Notes under the pieces: generated by a model
The model's input: only the letters and a program-made list of their open reading frames with translations
Databases searched by the model: none
Told to the model about the DNA's origin: nothing
Program-made: the position numbers and the translations under genes
Shown: positions 25,218-32,555 of the stretch, one piece after another
Position numbering within the stretch: position 1 is the stretch's first letter
Layout: each line of letters begins with the position of its first letter
From: Puteibacter caeruleilacunae
GTDB taxonomy: Bacteria; Bacteroidota; Bacteroidia; Bacteroidales; Prolixibacteraceae
Assembly: GCA_005217565.1 (NCBI GenBank)
Contig: SJCO01000010.1
Coordinates: 124,001 to 188,000, forward strand
DNA: 64,000 nt
Direction: 5' to 3'

Positions 25218-25248
25218 TTGCACGCTATTTTCTTTCCATCTATATTTG
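25218..25248 (+). promoter_or_regulatory. Promoter of the first His-rich/TonB module
   Basis: TTG (25218-25220), a 20-base spacer and TATATTTG (25241-25248) match the Bacteroidota promoter. Transcription would begin about 12 bases before the GTG start at 25267. No comparable promoter is seen before the second module. Confidence 0.65.
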
Positions 25249-25266
25249 CGCAGTTGATTAGAAAAG

Positions 25267-25635
25267 GTGAAGAAGATTATAGGACATATTAGAGTTTTGT
25301 TTTTGCTCGTGATGTTACCTGCCTACTTTTTGGTACTTCACAATTCGGTGAGCAATAGACACTGTCATGTGATGCCTAATGGAGTGATTATTACTCATGC
25401 GCATCCTATGTCTCAGTCCGACACTCCAGCACATCCAACACACAAACATAGTAAAGCTGAGCTATTTTATTTTGGTACTTTCAGTAAAGTATTAAGTAGT
25501 ATTGTTGGTGTTATTTCACTTGGAGCTGTTGTCTTAATTCTTCTGGAACTAATTGAAACACCTCTGAAGGCTATAGCCGGAAGAGCTATTCTGCGCACGC
25601 GTAATGGTCGTGCACCCCCTGTTGTTATTGCATAA
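25267..25635 (+). CDS. His-rich small membrane protein, copy 1
   Basis: I do not recognise a named family. The 122-residue protein (GTG start) has two membrane segments, at about residues 8-26 and 78-98, which bracket an extracytoplasmic loop rich in His: 'NRHCHVMPNGVIITHAHPMS' and 'PAHPTHKHSKAE' hold most of the nine histidines. The C-terminus is basic with 'RTRNGRAPP'. The paralogue at 28490 keeps the pattern N-R-H-x-H-x-x-P-N-G, H-A-H-P, P-T-H-K-H-S and T-R-x-x-N-G-R-A-P-P. The loop looks like a metal-binding site (Zn, Cu or Ni). Because each copy precedes a TonB receptor, a role in metal uptake or sensing is likely but unproven. Confidence 0.7.
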   Translation: MKKIIGHIRVLFLLVMLPAYFLVLHNSVSNRHCHVMPNGVIITHAHPMSQSDTPAHPTHKHSKAELFYFGTFSKVLSSIVGVISLGAVVLILLELIETPLKAIAGRAILRTRNGRAPPVVIA

Positions 25636-25652
25636 TCCAATCTTTTATATTT

Positions 25653-25687
25653 AGTGTAATCATCAGCACTTACACGATGATTACACT
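25653..25687 (+). repeat. Intercistronic 12-bp perfect inverted repeat, module 1
   Basis: AGTGTAATCATC (25653-25664) and GATGATTACACT (25676-25687) flank an 11-base loop, directly after the His-rich gene. A second inverted repeat, GTTGGAA (25752-25758) with TTCCAAC (25777-25783), lies further on. The 203-base gap between the small gene and its receptor is therefore structured and may attenuate or process the transcript. Only a weak T-rich tract follows the first stem. Confidence 0.6.
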
Positions 25688-25838
25688 CCCTTATTTGTTT
25701 TCTTGCAGTTTCATCATATTCGTTACGAAAAAACGTGACAAGAATATAACCGTTGGAATGAGCGAACTTATGTTTGTTCCAACAGCAGTGTGGTGTTACC
25801 TGCTTGACCTATTATGTTAAAATTTAAACGTTATAAAA

Positions 25839-28256
25839 ATGCGATTTCTAAATCTTTTTGTGGCCCTGCTTTTTATTCAGGCCCAATTGTTTGCTACAAA
25901 TGTAAGCGAAGAACCTGTTAAGATAACTAAAGCTAGTGTATCTGGAACAGTAAGTTGTGATGGAGAACACCTACCATTCGTTACAATCATGGTAAAAGGT
26001 AGTTCAATCGGAACAGCAACCGATAGTGAAGGTAATTTTAAACTTAAAGGTTTACCTGAAGGTGATCATACCATTATTATTCAGGCTGTAGGCTATGAGA
26101 GAAAAGAGGTTACTATCCATGCAGGAGTATCTGAAAACAGTCCAGTAGAATTGAGTCTTCAAGAAGATGTTATTGGTCTTGACCAGGTGGTTATTACAGC
26201 CGACAGAAATGAAAAAAACAGAAGAGAAGCTACAACTATTGTTAGTACTATTTCTCCTAAGTTGTTCGAAAGAACACAGTCTGTAACATTAAGTGAAGGA
26301 TTAAACTTCACTCCAGGTTTACGTTTGGAGAACGATTGTCAGAACTGTGGTTTTACGCAGGTAAGAATGAATGGTATGGAAGGACCATACTCACAAATAT
26401 TGGTTAACAGTCGTCCAATTTTCAGTGGTCTTGCTGGTGTATACGGATTAGAATTGATTCCTGCCAGCATGATCGAGCGTGTAGAAGTTGTTCGCGGAGG
26501 CGGGTCTGCAATGTACGGTAGTAACGCAATTGCCGGAACAATTAACCTGATCACTAAAGATCCTATCAACAACTCTTTTGAAGTTTCAACAAATAATGGT
26601 TTTGTTGGCGTAGGTGTTGATGGCGCAGGGGATGCAGCTTTTGATCACTCGTTGAGTTTTAACACAAACATTGTATCTGATGATTTCAAAACAGGACTGG
26701 CAATGTTTGGTTTCCATCGTGACAAAGAAGCTTTTGATGCCAATGATGACAGTTTTACTGAGCTATCAGAATTAAAGAATTCAACGCTTGGATTCAGAGC
26801 TTACCACAAAACAAGTGACCGCAGTAAATTAACCATCGACTATTTTAATATCAATGAAGATCGCCGCGGAGGTAACGACCTTAATTTACCTGAACATCAA
26901 GCTGATATTGCTGAGGCCATTACTCACAAGATTAATACTGCTGCAATTGCCTGGGATATGTTCATGGCAGAACACAATAAACTATCGATCTATTTCTCTG
27001 GACAACATGTAGACCGAGACACTTATTATGGAGCAGGGAAAGATTTGTCTGCCTATGGAAAGACAAAAGACTTCTCGTTCTCTACCGGAATACAGTACAC
27101 TCATCATTTTGATAAGTTCTTTGGAGCGCATGCTCACTTGACAACAGGTATTGAAAATAACGGTGGTAATCTTAAAGATAAAAAATTAGGTTACTATGAT
27201 ATAAAGGAAGATGTTCATGAGCCTAATAAAGTTGTAGCAGATCAGAAATCAAATACTTTCGGATTCTACGCTCAGAATGAGTGGAAATGGAATAAAGCTA
27301 CATTATCAGCAGGATTCCGTATTGACCATTATAAGATTACTGATGATGCGAAACATGAAATGGAAGATGGAGAAGAAGCCCATGGTGACACCGACGGTAC
27401 AGTATTCAGTCCTCGCGTGACTTTCCTTTATAATTTCATGAAAGAATTGCAAGGTAGAGTGAGCTACTCCAGAGGTTATCGTGCACCACAAATTTTCGAC
27501 GAAGACCTTCATATCGAATCGTCAGAAGCAAGAACAGTTGTTCATAAGAATGATCCTAACCTAAAGCAAGAAACATCTCAAAGTATCACTGCATCACTTG
27601 ATTTTTCACCAAAGATTGGTGAAATGCAGACTGAGCTATTGATCGAAGGTTTCTACACTAAATTGGAAGATCCATTTGCAAATGAACAGGGAGATATGGA
27701 CGAAAATCGTCAAATTGAATACACTCGTATCAATGCTGAAGATGGAGCAAAAGTACAGGGTGTAAACATTGAATTCAACGCTGTTCCTAGCCGTGAATTA
27801 CAAATCCAATTAGGCTTAACACTTCAAAAGAGTGAATACGAGTCAGAACAGGACGAATTTGATGAAAAACGTTTCTTCAGAGTTCCAGACACTTATGGTT
27901 TTGCAACCATTAACTGGGCTGCAACAAAGAAATTCAATATTGCAGTATCAGGAAATTACACAGGTTCAATGTTAGTTCCTTATTATGGTCCAAACGTACC
28001 AAATATTGAACCTGACAAAATTGGAGAAGTTGGGGAGTTACGAGAATCAGACTCATTCATGGAAGTAGGAACCAAGTTTTCATATGACATAAAACTTAGC
28101 AAGAGTCTAAAAATGGCGCTTAGCGCAGGTGTTAAGAATATCTTCAACTCTTATCAGGATGACTTTGATAAAACAGCGAAACGTGATCCTGGTTATATCT
28201 ATGGACCTAACCAGCCAAGATCAATTTATGTTGGTGTTGCGATCAAAAGCTTTTAA
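25839..28256 (+). CDS. TonB-dependent receptor, copy 1
   Basis: The 805-residue outer-membrane receptor has a signal peptide (residues 1-19) and a carboxypeptidase-regulatory-like domain (about 33-115, 'SGTVSCDGEHLPFVTIMVKGSSIGTATDSEGNFKLKGL' region). A plug domain follows (about 120-245) with 'VRMNGMEGPYSQIL', 'GLELIPASMIERVEVVRGGGSAMYGSNAIAGTINL', and then a 22-strand barrel ending in 'IYVGVAIKSF', with a terminal Phe. The plug has a paired-Cys segment 'NDCQNCGF'. Extracellular loops carry acidic/His clusters ('HEMEDGEEAHGD', 'KEDVHEPNK'), as in zinc receptors of the ZnuD type. With the His-rich partner this suggests a metal or metal-complex substrate. It is not a SusC: no SusD gene is adjacent. 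Confidence 0.93.
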   Translation: MRFLNLFVALLFIQAQLFATNVSEEPVKITKASVSGTVSCDGEHLPFVTIMVKGSSIGTATDSEGNFKLKGLPEGDHTIIIQAVGYERKEVTIHAGVSENSPVELSLQEDVIGLDQVVITADRNEKNRREATTIVSTISPKLFERTQSVTLSEGLNFTPGLRLENDCQNCGFTQVRMNGMEGPYSQILVNSRPIFSGLAGVYGLELIPASMIERVEVVRGGGSAMYGSNAIAGTINLITKDPINNSFEVSTNNGFVGVGVDGAGDAAFDHSLSFNTNIVSDDFKTGLAMFGFHRDKEAFDANDDSFTELSELKNSTLGFRAYHKTSDRSKLTIDYFNINEDRRGGNDLNLPEHQADIAEAITHKINTAAIAWDMFMAEHNKLSIYFSGQHVDRDTYYGAGKDLSAYGKTKDFSFSTGIQYTHHFDKFFGAHAHLTTGIENNGGNLKDKKLGYYDIKEDVHEPNKVVADQKSNTFGFYAQNEWKWNKATLSAGFRIDHYKITDDAKHEMEDGEEAHGDTDGTVFSPRVTFLYNFMKELQGRVSYSRGYRAPQIFDEDLHIESSEARTVVHKNDPNLKQETSQSITASLDFSPKIGEMQTELLIEGFYTKLEDPFANEQGDMDENRQIEYTRINAEDGAKVQGVNIEFNAVPSRELQIQLGLTLQKSEYESEQDEFDEKRFFRVPDTYGFATINWAATKKFNIAVSGNYTGSMLVPYYGPNVPNIEPDKIGEVGELRESDSFMEVGTKFSYDIKLSKSLKMALSAGVKNIFNSYQDDFDKTAKRDPGYIYGPNQPRSIYVGVAIKSF

Positions 28257-28305
28257 TTATCTAATATAAAATACAAGTCATTAGCCATGACTTAAATCCT
28301 TAGTA

Positions 28306-28320
28306 TTGATCGAAAGATCA
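28306..28320 (+). other. GAAA-loop hairpin in the 3' UTR of copy 1
   Basis: TGATC-GAAA-GATCA forms a short stem with a GNRA tetraloop. The same element is conserved at 31410-31425 after copy 2, together with the surrounding 'ATACAAGTCATTAGC' and 'AACTTAATACCAAAAGGTCGCAA' segments. Confidence 0.6.
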
Positions 28321-28334
28321 TATAACTTAATACC

Positions 28335-28369
28335 AAAAGGTCGCAAGCTTATCGTTTGCGACCTTTTTA
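28335..28369 (+). terminator. Rho-independent terminator of module 1
   Basis: AAAAGGTCGCAA pairs with TTTGCGACCTTTTT around an 8-base loop, with a T-run. Nearly the same terminator closes module 2. Confidence 0.9.
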
Positions 28370-28489
28370 TAAACATCTAATCAACTTTAAGGAACAACTC
28401 CTATAAGTAGTATCATAGAGAAATTTAAACGTTAAAAAACAACCTTTAGAATAATATTATTCCTTTAAAAGAGGCAAAGAGTTATCCAC

Positions 28490-28858
28490 TTGAAAAGCTT
28501 ATCAATACATATCAGATTTTTAATATTGCTTGTAGTAGCAATAGCCTATTTTCATACCCAGTACAATTCCCTTATAAATAGGCATCTTCACATTTTGCCC
28601 AATGGATTAATCGTGGTTCATGCACACCCAATGTGCTCTTCAGAAACTCCAAACAATCCAACACATAAGCACAGTCAGACAGAATTTTTCATACTTCACT
28701 CATATGTCAACATACTCACAACCTTTGCGGGTATAATTTCAATTGCTGCGGTAATTTTCATTCTTCTTGAAATTTACCGACAGAAGAGGTACTCACATGG
28801 TGAAACGACATTAACCAGAACACATAACGGAAGAGCTCCTCCATATTTGCATACATAA
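28490..28858 (+). CDS. His-rich small membrane protein, copy 2
   Basis: This is the paralogue of the protein at 25267, also 122 residues, with the same two membrane segments and His-rich loop: 'NRHLHILPNGLIVVHAHPMC' and 'NPTHKHSQTE'. Identity to copy 1 is clearly lower than between the two receptors, and mostly restricted to the loop and the C-terminal 'NGRAPP', which points to the loop as the functional part. The start is a TTG at 28490, with AGAGG about 14 bases upstream; an earlier start is not possible to support. It precedes the second TonB receptor by 122 bases. The Cys after HAHP is new in this copy and could add a metal ligand. Confidence 0.65.
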   Translation: MKSLSIHIRFLILLVVAIAYFHTQYNSLINRHLHILPNGLIVVHAHPMCSSETPNNPTHKHSQTEFFILHSYVNILTTFAGIISIAAVIFILLEIYRQKRYSHGETTLTRTHNGRAPPYLHT

Positions 28859-28871
28859 TAATTAAAAATTA

Positions 28872-28898
28872 TGTGGATACAGCATTTCTAAATCCACA
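28872..28898 (+). repeat. Intercistronic inverted repeat, module 2
   Basis: TGTGGAT (28872-28878) and ATCCACA (28892-28898) form a 7-bp stem with a 13-base loop directly after the His-rich gene. It has the same position as the 12-bp inverted repeat of module 1 but a different sequence. Confidence 0.5.
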
Positions 28899-28980
28899 AT
28901 AAAACAGATACATAATCGAATATGATTGTATGTCCATTATTGATATGTACATACATTACTAAAAATTTTTAATTGACATT

Positions 28981-31374
28981 ATGCGAATATTAATACTTTT
29001 CGTAACACTACTGTTTGTAGAAATCCAGTTATTTGCAACAACTAATATAGTAGATCCTGTAAAAACAACAAATACGAGCATTTCCGGTAAGGTTAGCTGT
29101 GAAGGAGAATCCTTGCCGTTTGTTACTATACTCATAAAAGGTAGTTCCATAGGTACTGCCACTGACAATGACGGTAATTTCAAAATAAAAGGATTACCTG
29201 AAGGAGATCATGTAGTAGTTGTTCAAGCTGTAGGGTATCAAAGTAAAGAAGTCACCATTCATACTGAAACAACACAAAACAACGAAGTAAGCATAGAACT
29301 CAATGAGGATGTTATTGGCCTTGATCAAGTTGTTGTTACAGCCGATCGAAATGAAAAAAACAGAAGAGAAGCAACTACAATCGTAAGTACAATCTCTCCA
29401 AAACTATTTGAAAGAACACAATCTGTAACATTGAGCGAGGGATTAAACTTCACCCCTGGTTTACGCATGGAAACAGACTGCCAGAACTGTGGTTTTTCAC
29501 AAGTCAGAATGAATGGATTGGAAGGACCATATTCACAGATTCTAATCAACAGTAGACCAATCTTCAGTGGACTTGCAGGTGTATATGGTTTAGAATTAAT
29601 TCCTGCAAGTATGATAGAGCGTGTTGAGGTTGTACGCGGGGGAGGATCAGCAATGTACGGTAGTAATGCTATTGCAGGAACAATCAACCTAATCACCAAA
29701 GATCCTATTAACAATTCTTTCGCAATTGAAACAAAGAATGGTTTTGTTGGAGTAGGGGTAGATAATGCCGGAGATCCTGCAAATGATTTCTCAGTTAACT
29801 TTAACTCTAACATGGTATCTGAAGATTTCAAAACAGGATTAGCCATGTTTGGATTTCATAGGGATCGAGAAACATTTGATGCCAATAATGACGGTTATTC
29901 TGAGATTCCTGAGTTAAAGAATACGACACTTGGATTCAGAGCTTATCACAAAACTGGAGACCGCAGTAAGCTAACCATCGACTATTTTAATATAAACGAA
30001 TATCGTAGAGGTGGGAATAAATTAAACATGCCTGAACACGAAGCCGAAATTGCAGAATCCTTAAATCACAAGATCAATACAGGATCTATTGCCTGGGATA
30101 TGTTCTCAGGAGAACACAATAAGTTCTCTGTTTACTTCTCCGGTCAACATGTCGACAGAGATGCCTATTACGGCGCAAATAAGGACCTTTCTGCTTATGG
30201 CAAGACCAAGGACTTCTCATTCTCCACTGGCGTCCAATATACGCATCATTTTAATCAATTCTTTGGTGCACATTCACATCTAACTGCCGGTCTTGAAAAT
30301 AATGGTGGCAATCTAAAAGATAAAAAATTAGGCTATCTAGACATCAAAACCGGAGAGCATAAGCCTAATAGAGTCATCGCAGACCAGAAGACAAATACTT
30401 TAGGTTTCTATGCACAGAATGAGTGGAAATGGAATAAACTAACACTATCGGCAGGGTTTCGCTTAGATCATTATAACATAAAGGACGAAACACCCCATGA
30501 GGCAGAAGATGATCATAGCACCAATACTGAGACCAGTGGTACCGTATTTAGTCCTCGCTTAACTTTCCTCTATAATTTCAAAAAAGAATTACAGGGTAGA
30601 GTGAGTTATTCCAGAGGTTATCGTGCACCACAAATATTTGATGAAGATCTTCATATTGAAGCATCTGGGGCAAGAACAGTTATTCATAACAATGCACCAA
30701 ACCTTAAGCAGGAAACTTCTCAGAGTATTACAGCTTCATTAGACTTCTCCCCAAAGATTGGAGAAATGCAAACAGAATTATTACTTGAAGGTTTTTATAC
30801 ATTGTTAGAGGATCCTTTTGCCAGCTCTCCAAGTGAAGCTGACGAAAATGGCAAAGTTATTTACACACGTATCAATGCCGAAGAAGGTGCTAAAGTACAA
30901 GGAGTAAACATCGAATTCAATGCTGCTCCAAGTCGTCAATTACAGGTACAATTAGGATTAACACTTCAAAAAAGTGAGTTTGATAAACCTCAGAAAGAAT
31001 TTCCTGAAAAAAGTTTCTTTAGAACTCCTGACACCTATGGATTTGCTACCATCAACTGGGCACCAACAAAGAAATTCAACGTTGCAATGACTGGTAATTA
31101 CACTGGATCTATGTTAGTTCCTTATTTCGGGCCAAATGCAGGAAAGAAAGGAGAACTCAGAGAAGCGGACTCATTTATGGAAATGGGAACAAAATTTTCA
31201 TACGATTTTAAACTTAGCAAGAGTTTAAAATTAGCGCTAAGCGCAGGAGTTAAGAATATCTTCAACTCTTATCAGGATGATTTTGATAAATCAAAAGATC
31301 GCGATGCTGGCTATATTTACGGACCAGGCCAACCAAGATCAATTTATATTGGTGTAGCAATCAAAAGCTTTTAA
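28981..31374 (+). CDS. TonB-dependent receptor, copy 2
   Basis: This is a close paralogue of the receptor at 25839, at 797 residues and with the same domain order: signal peptide, regulatory-like domain, plug with 'TDCQNCGF', and barrel ending in 'IYIGVAIKSF'. Large blocks are identical in protein though the codons differ, for example 'KNRREATTIVSTISPKLFER' and the 'SRGYRAPQIFDEDLHIE' region. Differences cluster in extracellular loops: 'HEMEDGEEAHGD' becomes 'HEAEDDHSTN' and a seven-residue stretch is missing near the C-terminal barrel ('FGPNAGKKGEL'). Silent divergence shows the duplication is not recent. Loop changes suggest the two copies take different forms of the substrate. Confidence 0.93.
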   Translation: MRILILFVTLLFVEIQLFATTNIVDPVKTTNTSISGKVSCEGESLPFVTILIKGSSIGTATDNDGNFKIKGLPEGDHVVVVQAVGYQSKEVTIHTETTQNNEVSIELNEDVIGLDQVVVTADRNEKNRREATTIVSTISPKLFERTQSVTLSEGLNFTPGLRMETDCQNCGFSQVRMNGLEGPYSQILINSRPIFSGLAGVYGLELIPASMIERVEVVRGGGSAMYGSNAIAGTINLITKDPINNSFAIETKNGFVGVGVDNAGDPANDFSVNFNSNMVSEDFKTGLAMFGFHRDRETFDANNDGYSEIPELKNTTLGFRAYHKTGDRSKLTIDYFNINEYRRGGNKLNMPEHEAEIAESLNHKINTGSIAWDMFSGEHNKFSVYFSGQHVDRDAYYGANKDLSAYGKTKDFSFSTGVQYTHHFNQFFGAHSHLTAGLENNGGNLKDKKLGYLDIKTGEHKPNRVIADQKTNTLGFYAQNEWKWNKLTLSAGFRLDHYNIKDETPHEAEDDHSTNTETSGTVFSPRLTFLYNFKKELQGRVSYSRGYRAPQIFDEDLHIEASGARTVIHNNAPNLKQETSQSITASLDFSPKIGEMQTELLLEGFYTLLEDPFASSPSEADENGKVIYTRINAEEGAKVQGVNIEFNAAPSRQLQVQLGLTLQKSEFDKPQKEFPEKSFFRTPDTYGFATINWAPTKKFNVAMTGNYTGSMLVPYFGPNAGKKGELREADSFMEMGTKFSYDFKLSKSLKLALSAGVKNIFNSYQDDFDKSKDRDAGYIYGPGQPRSIYIGVAIKSF

Positions 31375-31409
31375 TTTTCAATTATAGAATACAAGTCATT
31401 AGCAATGTA

Positions 31410-31425
31410 TTGATCGAAAGATCAA
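31410..31425 (+). other. GAAA-loop hairpin in the 3' UTR of copy 2
   Basis: TTGATC-GAAA-GATCAA is a 6-bp stem with a GNRA tetraloop, matching the element at 28306 after copy 1. Confidence 0.6.
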
Positions 31426-31438
31426 ATAACTTAATACC

Positions 31439-31473
31439 AAAAGGTCGCAAACGTTAAGCTTGCGACCTTTTTT
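31439..31473 (+). terminator. Rho-independent terminator of module 2
   Basis: AAAAGGTCGCAA pairs with TTGCGACCTTTT around a 9-base loop with a T-run. It may also stop the minus-strand metF operon, which ends 23 bases away. Confidence 0.9.
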
Positions 31474-31495
31474 ATTTTAGTGATATCAGCCTTTC

Positions 31496-32449
31496 TTAAA
31501 ATACTGTCTTGGCGATCTGTGCTGTATTATCTCCAATACCGTAGGTGTATACATGCAGACAAGGTACACCATGTGCGATCAAGTCTTTTGCCTGATGAAT
31601 AGCCCACTCTGTTCCTACCTCTCTGGCTTGCTTGTTATCCTTACATTTTGCAACTTCTTTACTGAACTCCTCAGGAATATCAATACTGAAGATCTTTGGC
31701 AATACAGTAATCTGATTAATCAGTGAAAGAGGCTTAATACCTGGAATGATTGGTACTGTAATACCAATTTCACGACAGCGATCAACAAAATCATAATACT
31801 TTTGATTATCAAAGAACATCTGTGTAACGATATAATCTGCTCCGGCATCAACTTTCTGCTTTAAGTACATCAAGTCTGTTTCCATGTTAGGAGCCTCGAA
31901 ATGCTTCTCAGGATAACCTGCTACCCCCATACAGAAGTCCATTGGAGTATTGTTCGTCAACTCACTATCCAAGTACTTACCCTTTCTTAAGTTGGCAATT
32001 TGATCTACCAATTCATTAGCATTAGCGTGACCACCTTCTTCTGGTTTAAATACCGTCTCTGTTTTTAAACCATCACCCCTTAAGGCCAATACATTGTGAA
32101 TATCTAAGAAGTTAAGATCAATCAAATTGTACTCTGTTTCCTCTTTTGTAAATCCACCGCAAACCATATGAGGTACAACTGGGATACCATACTTGTGCTG
32201 AATGGCTGCAGCAATTGCAACAGTCCCTGGACGCTTTTTCACAATCTGACGTCTTACAATTCCATCAGACTGCTCTTTATATTCTACAACATCACGGTGA
32301 GTGGTAATATTGATAAATTTCGGATCATACTCTAAAAGGCTCTCTATCGTTCGATGCAATTTTGAAGCATCCTGTCCTTTTAGCGGCGGTAATAACTCAA
32401 AAGAGAATACCGTCTTATCTGTATTATTTATGATATCTATAACCTTCAT
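31496..32449 (-). CDS. metF: Methylenetetrahydrofolate reductase
   Basis: MetF reduces 5,10-methylene-THF to 5-methyl-THF, the methyl donor for methionine synthase. The 317-residue FAD TIM-barrel shows 'VFSFELLPPLKGQDA' (start of strand 1 with the catalytic Glu), 'INITTHRDVVEYKEQ', 'NVLALRGDG', 'MGVAGYPEKH' and 'DYIVTQMFFDNQKYYDFV', all diagnostic. It is the last gene of the SAM-riboswitch operon, 106 bases after metH. That gap holds a CTGTCAG/CTGACAG inverted repeat. No regulatory SAM-binding domain is present, as usual for bacterial forms. Confidence 0.96.
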   Translation of the reverse strand: MKVIDIINNTDKTVFSFELLPPLKGQDASKLHRTIESLLEYDPKFINITTHRDVVEYKEQSDGIVRRQIVKKRPGTVAIAAAIQHKYGIPVVPHMVCGGFTKEETEYNLIDLNFLDIHNVLALRGDGLKTETVFKPEEGGHANANELVDQIANLRKGKYLDSELTNNTPMDFCMGVAGYPEKHFEAPNMETDLMYLKQKVDAGADYIVTQMFFDNQKYYDFVDRCREIGITVPIIPGIKPLSLINQITVLPKIFSIDIPEEFSKEVAKCKDNKQAREVGTEWAIHQAKDLIAHGVPCLHVYTYGIGDNTAQIAKTVF

Positions 32450-32495
32450 CGGTCTTCAATATTTTTTCGTCTATTCTTTATCATTTCGTTACACG

Positions 32496-32521
32496 CTGTC
32501 AGGTTTTACAAACGCTGACAG
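32496..32521 (-). repeat. Intercistronic inverted repeat between metH and metF
   Basis: CTGTCAG (32496-32502) and CTGACAG (32515-32521) are inverted, and each lies in a longer near-direct repeat (ACGCTGTCAGGTTTTA and ACGCTGACAGGTGTTA). A stem-loop in the mRNA is expected. No T-run follows, so it is more likely a processing or stability element than a terminator. Confidence 0.5.
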
Positions 32522-32555
32522 GTGTTATGCTCCGGTTGGCGGTTTTCCTTGTTCC

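Noticed and set aside
29325-29846. 173-codon minus-strand ORF inside the second TonB receptor
   Set aside because: A shorter similar frame exists in the first receptor only because the receptor sequence is conserved; it is antisense to the plug domain and has no start signals.
25839-31374. SusC-type receptor assignment for the two TonB receptors
   Set aside because: They are about 800 residues, lack a SusD neighbour and are paired with a His-rich membrane protein, so a metal-type receptor fits better.
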